DNA of 5,790 nucleotides, from the NCBI GenBank assembly GCA_905236325.1, contig CAJOPJ010000111.1:1-5790 (forward strand). Reading direction: 5' to 3'. Below the pieces are notes generated by a model. It worked only from the letters and a program-made list of their open reading frames with translations. It was not told the origin of the DNA and did not search any database. Shown here piece by piece: positions 1-5,790 of this stretch. How positions within the stretch are numbered: position 1 is the first letter of the stretch; each line of letters opens with the position of its first letter. Position numbers and translations under genes: made by a program. The stretch comes from an uncultured Selenomonadaceae bacterium (lineage in GTDB: Bacteria; Bacillota; Negativicutes; Selenomonadales; Selenomonadaceae).

Positions 1-598
1 GATAGGCGTTTTCATCTTCCTCAGTGAATTGAATATTTTCAAAAGTAATTTCCAATTTTGAAACATCAACCGGCGTTTGCGTATCAAATTTAACTAAAAC
101 ATTTTCGCCAATTCCTACATAAGTCACAAATTCTTTGCGTAAAATTCCGGAAGGAAATCTATAAAAATTACTGCACAAATAAATTTTTTCCGGCATGTGT
201 GGATCGCTTAAAATGTCCTCAAGGTCGTCTTGATTGAAAGCAACTGTGTCAATTTTTTTTGAAATTTCAGCGTCATTGGTGAATTTTTTAAGCTGTTCAC
301 GACGCTTTTTGCGCCAAGCTATAGTTTCGGGGTCGTCAAGTTCTTCATAAAAATCTTCATAATTCACGCCCAAAATATCACAAATTTTTTGTGGCGCGTA
401 CTTGTCATTCAATTTTAAAGCCTTAACTGCGTCAGCTTCATCAGCATAAAATTTACTTTCAAGCCAGGTTATCAATTTTCTGTCTTGAAAGTACTGCATA
501 ATTTTTCTAAAGTCAAAATTCTTGCGCAAGTCGGAAATACTATTAACCTCGATGCCGTCTTTCAAAATCAGCTTAATTTTTTCCCTGTTGCGAATCAT
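1..598 (-). CDS. Unrecognised protein, C-terminally cut by the window edge
   Basis: An open frame runs without a stop from the ATG at 598 to the window edge, giving 199 residues of an incomplete protein. I do not recognise a named family. The N-terminal part (about residues 20-75) looks helical, with the pattern LRKNFDF...YFQDRKLITWLES.FYADEADAV. A charged stretch WRKKRREQLKKFT follows at about 95-107, and then an apparently beta-rich part from about 138 (KIYLCSNFYRFP, YVGIGENVLVKF). From memory, this modular style occurs in Negativicutes and Clostridia proteins of unknown function; this is recollection only. No signal peptide or membrane segment is visible, so it is probably cytoplasmic. Two in-frame ATGs lie side by side (601 and 598). 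The site AGGGGG at 606-611 is 7 bases from the ATG at 598 and only 4 from the one at 601, so 598 is preferred. Either start overlaps the cobJ stop codon, which implies translational coupling. No role in cobalamin synthesis can be inferred from the sequence. Confidence 0.8.
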   Translation of the reverse strand, partial: MIRNREKIKLILKDGIEVNSISDLRKNFDFRKIMQYFQDRKLITWLESKFYADEADAVKALKLNDKYAPQKICDILGVNYEDFYEELDDPETIAWRKKRREQLKKFTNDAEISKKIDTVAFNQDDLEDILSDPHMPEKIYLCSNFYRFPSGILRKEFVTYVGIGENVLVKFDTQTPVDVSKLEITFENIQFTEEDENAY

Positions 599-1353
599 CA
601 TTGCACCCCCTGCTTAATTTCATAGCCACGCGGCGTTATCATAAAATTATTTTTCACAAAGGTTTTTGAATTGCCGATTAAAATCAGCGAAAACATATTT
701 ATTTCCTCCTGAGTGAATTTTTCCAGCGTTGAAATTATTTTTATTTGACCGGCGCGTCCTGCGTTTGTAACTATTCCTACCGGCGTTTGTGGATTTTTTA
801 TTTTCAGCAAAATTTGTTGAACTTCTTCAATTTGTGTGACGCGCTTTTTTGATTTTGGATTGTAAAGCGCAATTACAAAATCGCCTTCGGCCGCGCATTT
901 AACGCGCTTTTTTATCAGCTGCCAATCTGTCAAAAGGTCACTTAAGCTGATAACTGCGAAGTCGTGCATTAGCGGCGCACCTAAAATTGCTGCCGCAGAA
1001 TTGACTGCAGAAATTCCTGCCACAACTTCAAATTCAGGTTGAAGATTTTCCGGTAAGTCCAAAATTTTTTCAATAACAAGCCCTGCCATTCCATAAATTC
1101 CTGCGTCGCCGGAAGAAATCACTGCCACAGATAGATTTTTTTGCGCTTCAGAAATTGCAAGTTCTGCGCGGAGAGTTTCCTGCATCATTGCCGTTGCAAT
1201 AATTTTTTTTCCTGCAACAAGTTCAGGAATTAAATTTACATAAGTCTTGTAACCTGCGATAACTTCAGCCGACTCAATCGCCGACTTAGCACGCGCAGTC
1301 ATATCAAAATAATTTCCCGGTCCCAAACCAACAATAATTATTTTACCTGCCAT
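598..1353 (-). CDS. cobJ: Precorrin-3B / cobalt-factor III C17-methyltransferase
   Basis: CobJ/CbiH is a SAM-dependent tetrapyrrole methylase that methylates C17 and contracts the macrocycle during cobalamin ring synthesis in the cytoplasm. The 251-residue length is about normal for a single-domain member. Visible family motifs are GLGPG at 9-13, SSGDAGIYGMAG at 80-91, GISAVNSAAAILGAPLMHDF at 113-132, SLSDLLTDW at 136-144, ALYNPKSKKR at 162-171, IVTNAGR at 194-200 and LIGNSKT at 225-231. The frame stays open 29 codons further upstream, but that extension lies inside cbiG and has no homology-like character. The ATG at 1353 gives the standard MAGKIIIVGLGPG beginning and has GGTGG 7 bases upstream. 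The gene overlaps cbiG by 16 bases, and its own stop overlaps the start of the next gene. Next to cbiG, which belongs to the anaerobic (early cobalt insertion) route, the name cbiH would suit equally well. Confidence 0.95.
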   Translation of the reverse strand: MAGKIIIVGLGPGNYFDMTARAKSAIESAEVIAGYKTYVNLIPELVAGKKIIATAMMQETLRAELAISEAQKNLSVAVISSGDAGIYGMAGLVIEKILDLPENLQPEFEVVAGISAVNSAAAILGAPLMHDFAVISLSDLLTDWQLIKKRVKCAAEGDFVIALYNPKSKKRVTQIEEVQQILLKIKNPQTPVGIVTNAGRAGQIKIISTLEKFTQEEINMFSLILIGNSKTFVKNNFMITPRGYEIKQGVQ

Positions 1354-2231
1354 AATAAAGCCACCGTCACTCCGTCGAAAGATTTTTTTGTAAGCGCAAA
1401 TTTTCCACACTGAACTGCACACAACGCCGCCGCCTCGCAAACATTGCCAACGCCGATTGTTTTTTTCACAAAGTCAGATTCTTGCAGTTTGTAATCAGAA
1501 ATTTTCTGCTGCAATTCAATTACGCTGAAAAATTTTATTTCCCTGCCGATTTTTTTTACAAATTCCAACAAGCCGACTTCATCAGCTTTTAAATCGACGC
1601 TGGCAAAAAATTTAATGCGCTCGACCGGTTGAGAAATTTTTTTGCAAGCAAATTCAACTGCCGCAAAAATTTTTTCAACTGAAGTTCCGCGCTTGCAACC
1701 AATTCCACAAATTAAATTTTGCGGATTTAAATTTAATTTCACATTTCCGGCTGTCAAAAAAATTTCTTCGCCATGCAAAATTGCCGAATTGATAATTTTT
1801 ATTGCGTCTTTCGGCTGTGGAGTAAGTCCAAGTTGATTGGCAAAACTATCTGCAGAAATTTTTTGCTCAACATCAGTTGCAGTTGTTATCACAGGATTGG
1901 CATTTAAAATTTTTGCAACTTCAAGTGTCAAATTATTTGCGCCGCCAACATGTCCGCTAAGCAAGCTGATAATATTTTTGCCGCGTTCATCAAGAACCAA
2001 AACTGCCGGATCTGAAAGTTTGCTTACAATGTGCGGCGCAATCATTCTGACAACAATTCCGGCTGCACAAATAAAAATCAGCGCGTCGAATTTAGCAAAA
2101 ATCTCTGCAACAAATTTTTTCATGTTGTCGAAATCGCGTCCTTTAAAAAAAATTTGTCCGCCAATCGATTCAGAAATTTTTTCTGCCAAATTCAGACCGC
2201 TGAAAGTTAAAGTTATAATTGCAATACGCAT
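1338..2231 (-). CDS. cbiG: Cobalt-precorrin-5A hydrolase
   Basis: CbiG opens the delta-lactone of cobalt-precorrin-5A and releases the two-carbon fragment as acetaldehyde, a step specific to the anaerobic cobalamin pathway. The N-terminal domain shows AAGIVVRMIAP at 56-66, LSGHVGGAN at 91-99 and ITTATD at 115-120. The C-terminal domain begins near CGIGCKRGTS (175-184) and carries GVGNVCEAAAL at 260-270. The protein has 297 residues; from memory many homologues have about 320-370, and the shortage lies between the two domains (about 135-172). The ATG start follows the cdsA stop after only 6 bases. No Shine-Dalgarno-like sequence precedes it, so translation probably depends on ribosomes finishing cdsA. 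The 3' end overlaps cobJ by 16 bases. Identification is firm from the two conserved domains. Confidence 0.95.
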   Translation of the reverse strand: MRIAIITLTFSGLNLAEKISESIGGQIFFKGRDFDNMKKFVAEIFAKFDALIFICAAGIVVRMIAPHIVSKLSDPAVLVLDERGKNIISLLSGHVGGANNLTLEVAKILNANPVITTATDVEQKISADSFANQLGLTPQPKDAIKIINSAILHGEEIFLTAGNVKLNLNPQNLICGIGCKRGTSVEKIFAAVEFACKKISQPVERIKFFASVDLKADEVGLLEFVKKIGREIKFFSVIELQQKISDYKLQESDFVKKTIGVGNVCEAAALCAVQCGKFALTKKSFDGVTVALLWQVK

Positions 2232-2237
2232 AATATT

Positions 2238-3122
2238 TTACATCAACATAACGATCGCGAAGTAATAAAAAATCGGCGCAGTAAAAAATATGCTGTCGAA
2301 TCTGTCGAGCACGCCGCCGTGACCTGGAATTAAATAGCCGCTGTCTTTGATTCTGGCAAAGCGTTTTATTACAGACTCAACCAAGTCGCCAAGAGTTGCA
2401 AAAATTGCCAATGCAACACCCGCGCCAATCATTGGGAACAGCGGAAAATTAAAAATCAAACTGCCGACAATTACAGCAGCAGCAGTTGTTCCGACAATTG
2501 AACCTAAAAAGCCTTCGATAGTTTTGTTTGGACTGATTTGCGGTGCCAATTTGTGTGAACCAAAAATTGAACCGACAAAGTAAGCAAAAGTGTCGCTTGA
2601 CCAAGTACAAATAAAAAGCGTCCAAATTAAAGCTGTGCCGGTTTCAAAGTTGAAGTTAGACAAAATTTGCGTAATGTCAATGTTTACAGTTTGAGTGATA
2701 ACTGAATCTGCCAAATTTTCAAGTGAATCAGGCAGATTATTTTTTTCAGCAAAAAAGCGCATTAAAATTAAATATGCAAAAGGCATACCAATATAAAGTA
2801 CGCCTGCCGAAGAAACGCAAGCGTCGGCCGGACTTAAGCCGCCGAGCACTGTAAGCAAAAAAATTACCAATGTTCCAAGTACCAAGCAAGCCAAAATTTC
2901 TTCAATATTGCCAAGCCACGCGCATAATAAAAGCAAAATTAACAAAAGTCCGCCCAAAATTCGCGCAGTATAAATTCCTGTGCGTTCAAAGGCGCTTGAG
3001 TATTCATACCAGCCGACAAGTGCCAATAATATTGCAAAAAAAGTAAATGGCGCACCGCCAAGTTGTATGACGACCGCCGCTATTGCTATTCCAATTATTC
3101 CTGTGATTATTCTTAAAAGCAA
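2238..3122 (-). CDS. cdsA: Phosphatidate cytidylyltransferase (CDP-diacylglycerol synthase)
   Basis: CdsA is an integral membrane enzyme that joins CTP and phosphatidic acid into CDP-diacylglycerol, the precursor of the major phospholipids. The family signature is complete near the C-terminus: S250-V-I-K-R, K259-D260, then PGHGGVLDRFDS at 266-277. The upstream motif W174-S-S-D-T-F-A-Y-F with HKLAPQISPNKTIEG (190-204) is also typical. About seven or eight hydrophobic segments are visible, including 5-20, 25-38, 53-70, 77-93, 106-121, 165-185, 208-225 and 230-247. The 294 residues slightly exceed the roughly 260-285 I expect; the excess appears to be a polar stretch at about 124-163. The start is TTG at 3122: it gives the family-like beginning MLLRIITGIIG and has GAGGAG 9 bases upstream, overlapping the rodZ stop. 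It sits between rodZ and cbiG, an unusual place compared with the common uppS-cdsA-dxr order. Confidence 0.95.
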   Translation of the reverse strand: MLLRIITGIIGIAIAAVVIQLGGAPFTFFAILLALVGWYEYSSAFERTGIYTARILGGLLLILLLLCAWLGNIEEILACLVLGTLVIFLLTVLGGLSPADACVSSAGVLYIGMPFAYLILMRFFAEKNNLPDSLENLADSVITQTVNIDITQILSNFNFETGTALIWTLFICTWSSDTFAYFVGSIFGSHKLAPQISPNKTIEGFLGSIVGTTAAAVIVGSLIFNFPLFPMIGAGVALAIFATLGDLVESVIKRFARIKDSGYLIPGHGGVLDRFDSIFFTAPIFYYFAIVMLM

Positions 3123-3131
3123 TTTTCAAAA

Positions 3132-3137
3132 CTCCTC
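3132..3137 (-). promoter_or_regulatory. Ribosome binding site of cdsA, overlapping the rodZ stop codon
   Basis: GAGGAG reads on the minus strand, with 9 bases between it and the TTG at 3122. It shares two bases with the rodZ stop codon TGA (3136-3138). A ribosome ending rodZ therefore sits on the cdsA binding site. This site supports the TTG start. Confidence 0.8.
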
Positions 3138-3909
3138 AAGGTGTAGTTAAAAATGTTCTTTCCAAAACTTCGCCAACGCCGCCGAGTGTGCCAAAATATT
3201 GACCATTTGAAGTAATATCAACTGCGCCGGCATTTCCAACGCGCAAAGTTACGCCTTCAATTCCATGCCAGTCATAAACATCGCCGGCAGGAATCATGCC
3301 TTCATAAATCACCACGCCGTCAATCATAACACGCGTCCAACAGTCCATTGTAAATACTGCATGAACATTTACGCCATCTTGCGGAATCGCCGCCGAAACA
3401 GGATTTTCAACAGGCGCAGGCTCAACAGGCTGATTTACTTCAGGTTGCGGTGGATTTACATTTGCTACTGCTTGCGAATCTAGATAATACCAAGCACCAC
3501 CGGCAAAAAGCGCAATCAATACAACCGCCGCAATAATAAACAGGCTTGAATTTGAACTTTCGCCACGATGTTTGACTTTCAAATCAGGTTCTTTCAGTTC
3601 GGTAATTTTTAATTTTGATTGCTTTTGCGGTTCAACAGTTATAACTTCAGTTGGAATATTATCGCCAACCTCAATTACCGGCGGAGAAATTTCTGCTGAA
3701 AAATCTTTCGACAATTTATCTGCGTCAAGACCTAAAAAATTTGCGTAATTTTTAACAAAACCTTTTGCATAAACTTTGCCGGGCAAACTGTCATAGTCGC
3801 CTTTTTCCAACGCCTCTATGTAAATCGAGCGTATACTCGTCCCCTGTTCAACATCTTGTATAGACAGCTTTTGACGCTCGCGCTCCTTACGCAAGGTATC
3901 GCCAATCAT
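3136..3909 (-). CDS. rodZ: RodZ-like cell-shape protein (HTH, membrane segment, DUF4115)
   Basis: RodZ links the cytoplasmic MreB cytoskeleton to the membrane-bound elongation machinery and helps maintain rod shape. The 257-residue protein has the full family layout. An Xre-like helix-turn-helix domain occupies about 2-65 (GDTLRKERERQKLSIQDVEQ, then GKVYAKGFVKNYANFLGLD). A charged linker follows, then a transmembrane helix at about 122-142. After a proline-rich outer linker at 150-176 (PPQPEVNQPVEPAPVENP), a DUF4115 beta domain at about 179-257 shows the typical RVMIDGVVIYEG, LRVGNAGAVDITSNGQ and LGGVGEVLERTF. A TTG two codons upstream (3915) is also open, but it is only 3 bases from the ribosome binding site. 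The ATG at 3909 has a 9-base spacing and is preferred. The gene has its own promoter upstream and is the first gene of the apparent rodZ-cdsA-cbiG-cobJ operon. Confidence 0.93.
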   Translation of the reverse strand: MIGDTLRKERERQKLSIQDVEQGTSIRSIYIEALEKGDYDSLPGKVYAKGFVKNYANFLGLDADKLSKDFSAEISPPVIEVGDNIPTEVITVEPQKQSKLKITELKEPDLKVKHRGESSNSSLFIIAAVVLIALFAGGAWYYLDSQAVANVNPPQPEVNQPVEPAPVENPVSAAIPQDGVNVHAVFTMDCWTRVMIDGVVIYEGMIPAGDVYDWHGIEGVTLRVGNAGAVDITSNGQYFGTLGGVGEVLERTFLTTP

Positions 3910-3918
3910 TGTCAACAG

Positions 3919-3925
3919 CTCCTTT
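3919..3925 (-). promoter_or_regulatory. Ribosome binding site of rodZ, deciding its start
   Basis: AAAGGAG is a near-consensus Shine-Dalgarno sequence. It lies 9 bases from the ATG at 3909 but only 3 from the in-frame TTG at 3915, which favours the ATG as the true start. Confidence 0.85.
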
Positions 3926-3935
3926 CGTGCAGTCG

Positions 3936-3964
3936 ATTATACACTAGCATTTTAATAAAAGCAA
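3936..3964 (-). promoter_or_regulatory. Sigma-A-type promoter for the rodZ operon
   Basis: On the minus strand TTGCTT (3959-3964, three of six matches to TTGACA) is followed after exactly 17 bases by a perfect TATAAT (3936-3941). Transcription would start at about 3929, leaving a leader of about 20 bases that contains the rodZ ribosome binding site. The spacing, the perfect -10 box and the position in the only real intergenic gap support the call. No operator-like inverted repeat or riboswitch fits in so short a leader. In particular, there is no room for a cobalamin riboswitch. Confidence 0.8.
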
Positions 3965-3989
3965 TAATTTAACTTTTTTCTGAAAAATT

Positions 3990-5570
3990 TTAATCTTGAA
4001 AAATAATTTCGCACTCAAACATTCGATTCCAAGGATTTTTTATTTTGAAATTTTCAACCGGCAAATTATGTTCACGCGCAAATTTAATCATCAACTGCGT
4101 ATTTAAATTTTCAGCAAAATCGCGCTTATCCAGAAAATTATAATATAAAGACGCGTCGCCGAATTGCCTGAAAATTTCATTGCCGACAATGGTTCTGACA
4201 TTTGCCTGATAAGCCCAGTCATCTAAAAATCTGCGCGTCAAAAGTTTGTTTTTAGCTTGTTCGGTCATATGACGCGCCAAAATTCCGGTGCTAAGCGCAA
4301 AACCTGTTGAATTTGTGGCAGTGTTCCAGCCGGAATAACTTTGCAATTTGTACAGCAAATTTTTTTTCAGCAAAATATTCATTAGCGCGTTATCAGAACC
4401 ATTCGCAAAATTTATGTCAGCAATTCCGACAGGCAAATTTTTGTCAAGATATTTTTCAACCAAGCGCGCAAAATTTTTTGTGCTGTGTGAAGGTGTTAAA
4501 TTCGGCGTGAAGTGACTGCCGTCCGGCATTGGATTATGTAGCCACAAAGTTTGACCGTGTTCGTCGGTGTTCACAAGCAAAACAAAATCTGCACTTGAAG
4601 CGTCGGAAATTTTTTCAGCGTGCGCAATTTTTATCGACGCGTCAATGCTTGCTGAAATTTTTTCATCAGAAAAAGCAGGAACAGTATCACCGCCTTTGCC
4701 AAGATTGTAACAGACAAAAATTTTTGGCGTTTCATTAAGCATTTCATTAACCGCACGCGTCAAAAGCAGTAAATTAAATTCATCAATTCCCGGCATACAT
4801 TGAAATTTATTCGCAGTTAAATTAAATTTTTGCACGCAAGCCAAAATTTCGCGATATTCCTTGTGCGTTTGGCTTAGCGGCGAATTATCATCACGCCCGA
4901 TAATTAAGTAGTCAATCACACCTGTTGAATTAAATTCCAACAGCTTTTTTGTAACAGTAAGATTTTTTATGCGCCGCTCAATCCAGTCAGAAAAAATTTC
5001 TGCAGGAATACTTTGGCGCAGTTGGCGTAAATTATCTTCCTCATAACGCGACAAGCCATAAATATCGCGCTTGTCGTCCAACATTGAGTATTGAAAAATA
5101 TTTGAGCCGTGAATTGCATAATATTCCGGTTCTTCAATATCGCCTTTAGTTCCAAAATGCGGCGTGCGCATTAGTGAATCAAAAACATAAATTTTTAAAT
5201 TTGGATTGTCTCGGCAAATTTTTTCAAAACGCGCCAACATTTGATTTAAATTTTCCTGCGAAATTTCATGTTTGCGTGAAGGAATTAAGCCGCCATAAAA
5301 CAGCGAATCAGACGCAATTACAGCTGAAGTAGCAGATTTTGCATTTGATTCAAGCCAATTCCAAAGCTGAAGTGTATTTTCAGGTTGCAAAAAATTTTTT
5401 GGCGGCGCAATTATTTCAATTCCAAGTTGCTGAATTACTTCAATTGTTTGTTGGTAGGAGATTGGGCGGTCGTCGTGGGGAATAAATAAAATTTTTTCGG
5501 CGGCTGATGCACTTGCAGTCGAAGTAATTAAAAATGCCAACAATGTATTGAAAAAAATTTTTTTAATCAT
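3990..5570 (-). CDS. Secreted DUF4127 family protein
   Basis: The protein has 526 residues and matches what I know of the DUF4127 family, whose biochemical role I do not know. The N-terminus is a standard signal peptide: lysines at 3-4, a hydrophobic core at about 5-18 and a likely cleavage after A21-S-A23, before AEK. No lipobox cysteine is present, so it should be exported in soluble form. Conserved-looking motifs are PHDDRPISY (31-39), DSLFYGGLIPSRKH (88-101), GRDDNSPLSQTHKE (225-238), PGIDEF (260-265), YNLGKGGDT (288-296), ADINFANGSDN (384-394) and YSGWNTATNSTGFAL (412-426). The many Asp, His and Asn residues in these motifs suggest an enzyme, possibly metal- or sugar-handling, but that is inference. 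The ATG start is preceded by GGAGG and overlaps the stop of the upstream receiver-domain gene. The stop lies 26 bases before the -35 box of the rodZ promoter. Confidence 0.88.
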   Translation of the reverse strand: MIKKIFFNTLLAFLITSTASASAAEKILFIPHDDRPISYQQTIEVIQQLGIEIIAPPKNFLQPENTLQLWNWLESNAKSATSAVIASDSLFYGGLIPSRKHEISQENLNQMLARFEKICRDNPNLKIYVFDSLMRTPHFGTKGDIEEPEYYAIHGSNIFQYSMLDDKRDIYGLSRYEEDNLRQLRQSIPAEIFSDWIERRIKNLTVTKKLLEFNSTGVIDYLIIGRDDNSPLSQTHKEYREILACVQKFNLTANKFQCMPGIDEFNLLLLTRAVNEMLNETPKIFVCYNLGKGGDTVPAFSDEKISASIDASIKIAHAEKISDASSADFVLLVNTDEHGQTLWLHNPMPDGSHFTPNLTPSHSTKNFARLVEKYLDKNLPVGIADINFANGSDNALMNILLKKNLLYKLQSYSGWNTATNSTGFALSTGILARHMTEQAKNKLLTRRFLDDWAYQANVRTIVGNEIFRQFGDASLYYNFLDKRDFAENLNTQLMIKFAREHNLPVENFKIKNPWNRMFECEIIFQD

Positions 5571-5790
5571 TGTATCATTTCCTCCAGCGTTGCAAATAAA
5601 ACTTCAGGTTCAACAGGCTTGCTTAAATGCGCGTTCAATCCTGCTTGCAAACTGCGCTGAACATCTTCATCAAAAGCATTGGCAGTAAGCGCAATTATTG
5701 GAACAGTTTTAGCGTCGGCTCTGTCAAGTTGTCGGATTTTTTCAGTTGCCTGCAAGCCGTCCATTTCAGGCATCCTAACGTCCATTAAAA
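5567..5790 (-). CDS. Response-regulator receiver domain, C-terminal part (probable hybrid sensor kinase tail)
   Basis: Only the last 73 residues of this protein are in the window and the frame stays open to the right edge. The ATG at 5785 is not a real start: it is the Met of the conserved LMDVRMPEMDG motif, whose Asp (codon 5780-5782) is the expected phosphate acceptor. The switch Thr in IIALTANAF and the conserved Lys in LSKPVEP are present, so the visible part of the receiver fold looks functional. The protein ends about 20 residues after that Lys (LFATLEEMIQ), so no output domain follows. The wording AGLNAHLSKPVEPEVLF is typical of receiver domains at the end of hybrid histidine kinases, although a stand-alone receiver cannot be excluded. 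Its stop overlaps the DUF4127 start by four bases. Confidence 0.9.
   Translation of the reverse strand, partial: LMDVRMPEMDGLQATEKIRQLDRADAKTVPIIALTANAFDEDVQRSLQAGLNAHLSKPVEPEVLFATLEEMIQ
5578..5585 (-). promoter_or_regulatory. Ribosome binding site of the DUF4127 gene
   Basis: GGAGGAAA lies inside the end of the upstream receiver-domain gene, with the GGAGG core 10 bases from the ATG at 5570. It gives the DUF4127 gene its own strong initiation site in addition to the ATGA overlap. Confidence 0.75.

Noticed and set aside
1354..1440. A 29-residue N-terminal extension of CobJ
   Set aside because: It lies inside the cbiG coding region, precedes the standard MAGKIIIVGLGPG start and does not look like part of a tetrapyrrole methylase.
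1837..2265. Plus-strand open frame of 142 codons opposite cbiG
   Set aside because: It lies entirely opposite a well-supported CbiG and the cdsA end, has no recognisable domain and continues directly from another shadow frame (1642-1836). The absence of stops reflects the composition of the complementary strand.
3265..3483. Plus-strand open frame opposite rodZ, rich in Arg, Asn and His
   Set aside because: It is a shadow of the DUF4115 and linker coding sequence of rodZ, with no credible binding site or domain.
3910..3935. Cobalamin riboswitch ahead of the operon
   Set aside because: The leader after the promoter is only about 20 bases, far too short, and no B12-box-like sequence is visible.
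3972..3996. A/T inverted repeat (TTTTTC-A-GAAAAA type) after the DUF4127 stop as a terminator
   Set aside because: The loop would be too short, the stem is nearly all A-T pairs and no T run follows, so a functional intrinsic terminator is not supported.
4967..5155. Second minus-strand open frame of 62 codons inside the DUF4127 gene
   Set aside because: It is in a different frame within a gene well supported by family motifs, has no binding site and shows no domain.
5567..5785. A stand-alone 72-residue receiver protein starting at 5785
   Set aside because: The Met at 5785 is part of the conserved LMD phosphorylation motif and the frame stays open to the edge, so the real start lies outside the window.

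Overview
The window is a tightly packed, A+T-rich stretch of bacterial chromosome. Every supportable gene lies on the minus strand, so the biology reads from right to left. Seven genes are visible and both end genes are cut by the window edges. The only gap of any size is about 80 bases, upstream of rodZ. I see no RNA genes, mobile elements, repeats or CRISPR arrays. The gene set (a RodZ-type HTH/membrane protein, a DUF4127 secreted protein, anaerobic-type cobalamin genes, Shine-Dalgarno sites, TTG starts) suggests an anaerobic Firmicutes-type bacterium. The style of the unrecognised left-edge protein points to Negativicutes (Selenomonas/Phascolarctobacterium relatives), but that placement is an inference and is not proven here.

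Right block (about 5790 to 3990): the C-terminal end of a response-regulator receiver domain, probably the tail of a hybrid sensor kinase. Its stop codon overlaps the start of a 526-residue secreted DUF4127 protein by four bases (ATGA). The two are therefore likely to be translationally coupled.

Middle gap (3989 to 3910): a good sigma-A-type promoter (TTGCTT, 17 bases, TATAAT) reading leftwards, followed by a strong ribosome binding site that fixes the rodZ start. No convincing terminator separates it from the right block.

Left block (about 3909 to 1): rodZ, cdsA, cbiG, cobJ/cbiH and an unrecognised gene, all separated by a few bases or overlapping. They look like one operon driven by the rodZ promoter. 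It joins three themes: cell shape (RodZ), phospholipid precursor synthesis (CdsA makes CDP-diacylglycerol) and two steps of corrin-ring synthesis (the C17 methylation/ring contraction and the later lactone-opening step). The last gene overlaps the cobJ stop codon and encodes a protein of unknown function.

No clearly new system is evident. The points most worth a second look are the unknown protein coupled to cobJ, the receiver-domain/DUF4127 coupling, the odd cdsA context together with an apparent insertion in CdsA, and the compact CbiG.
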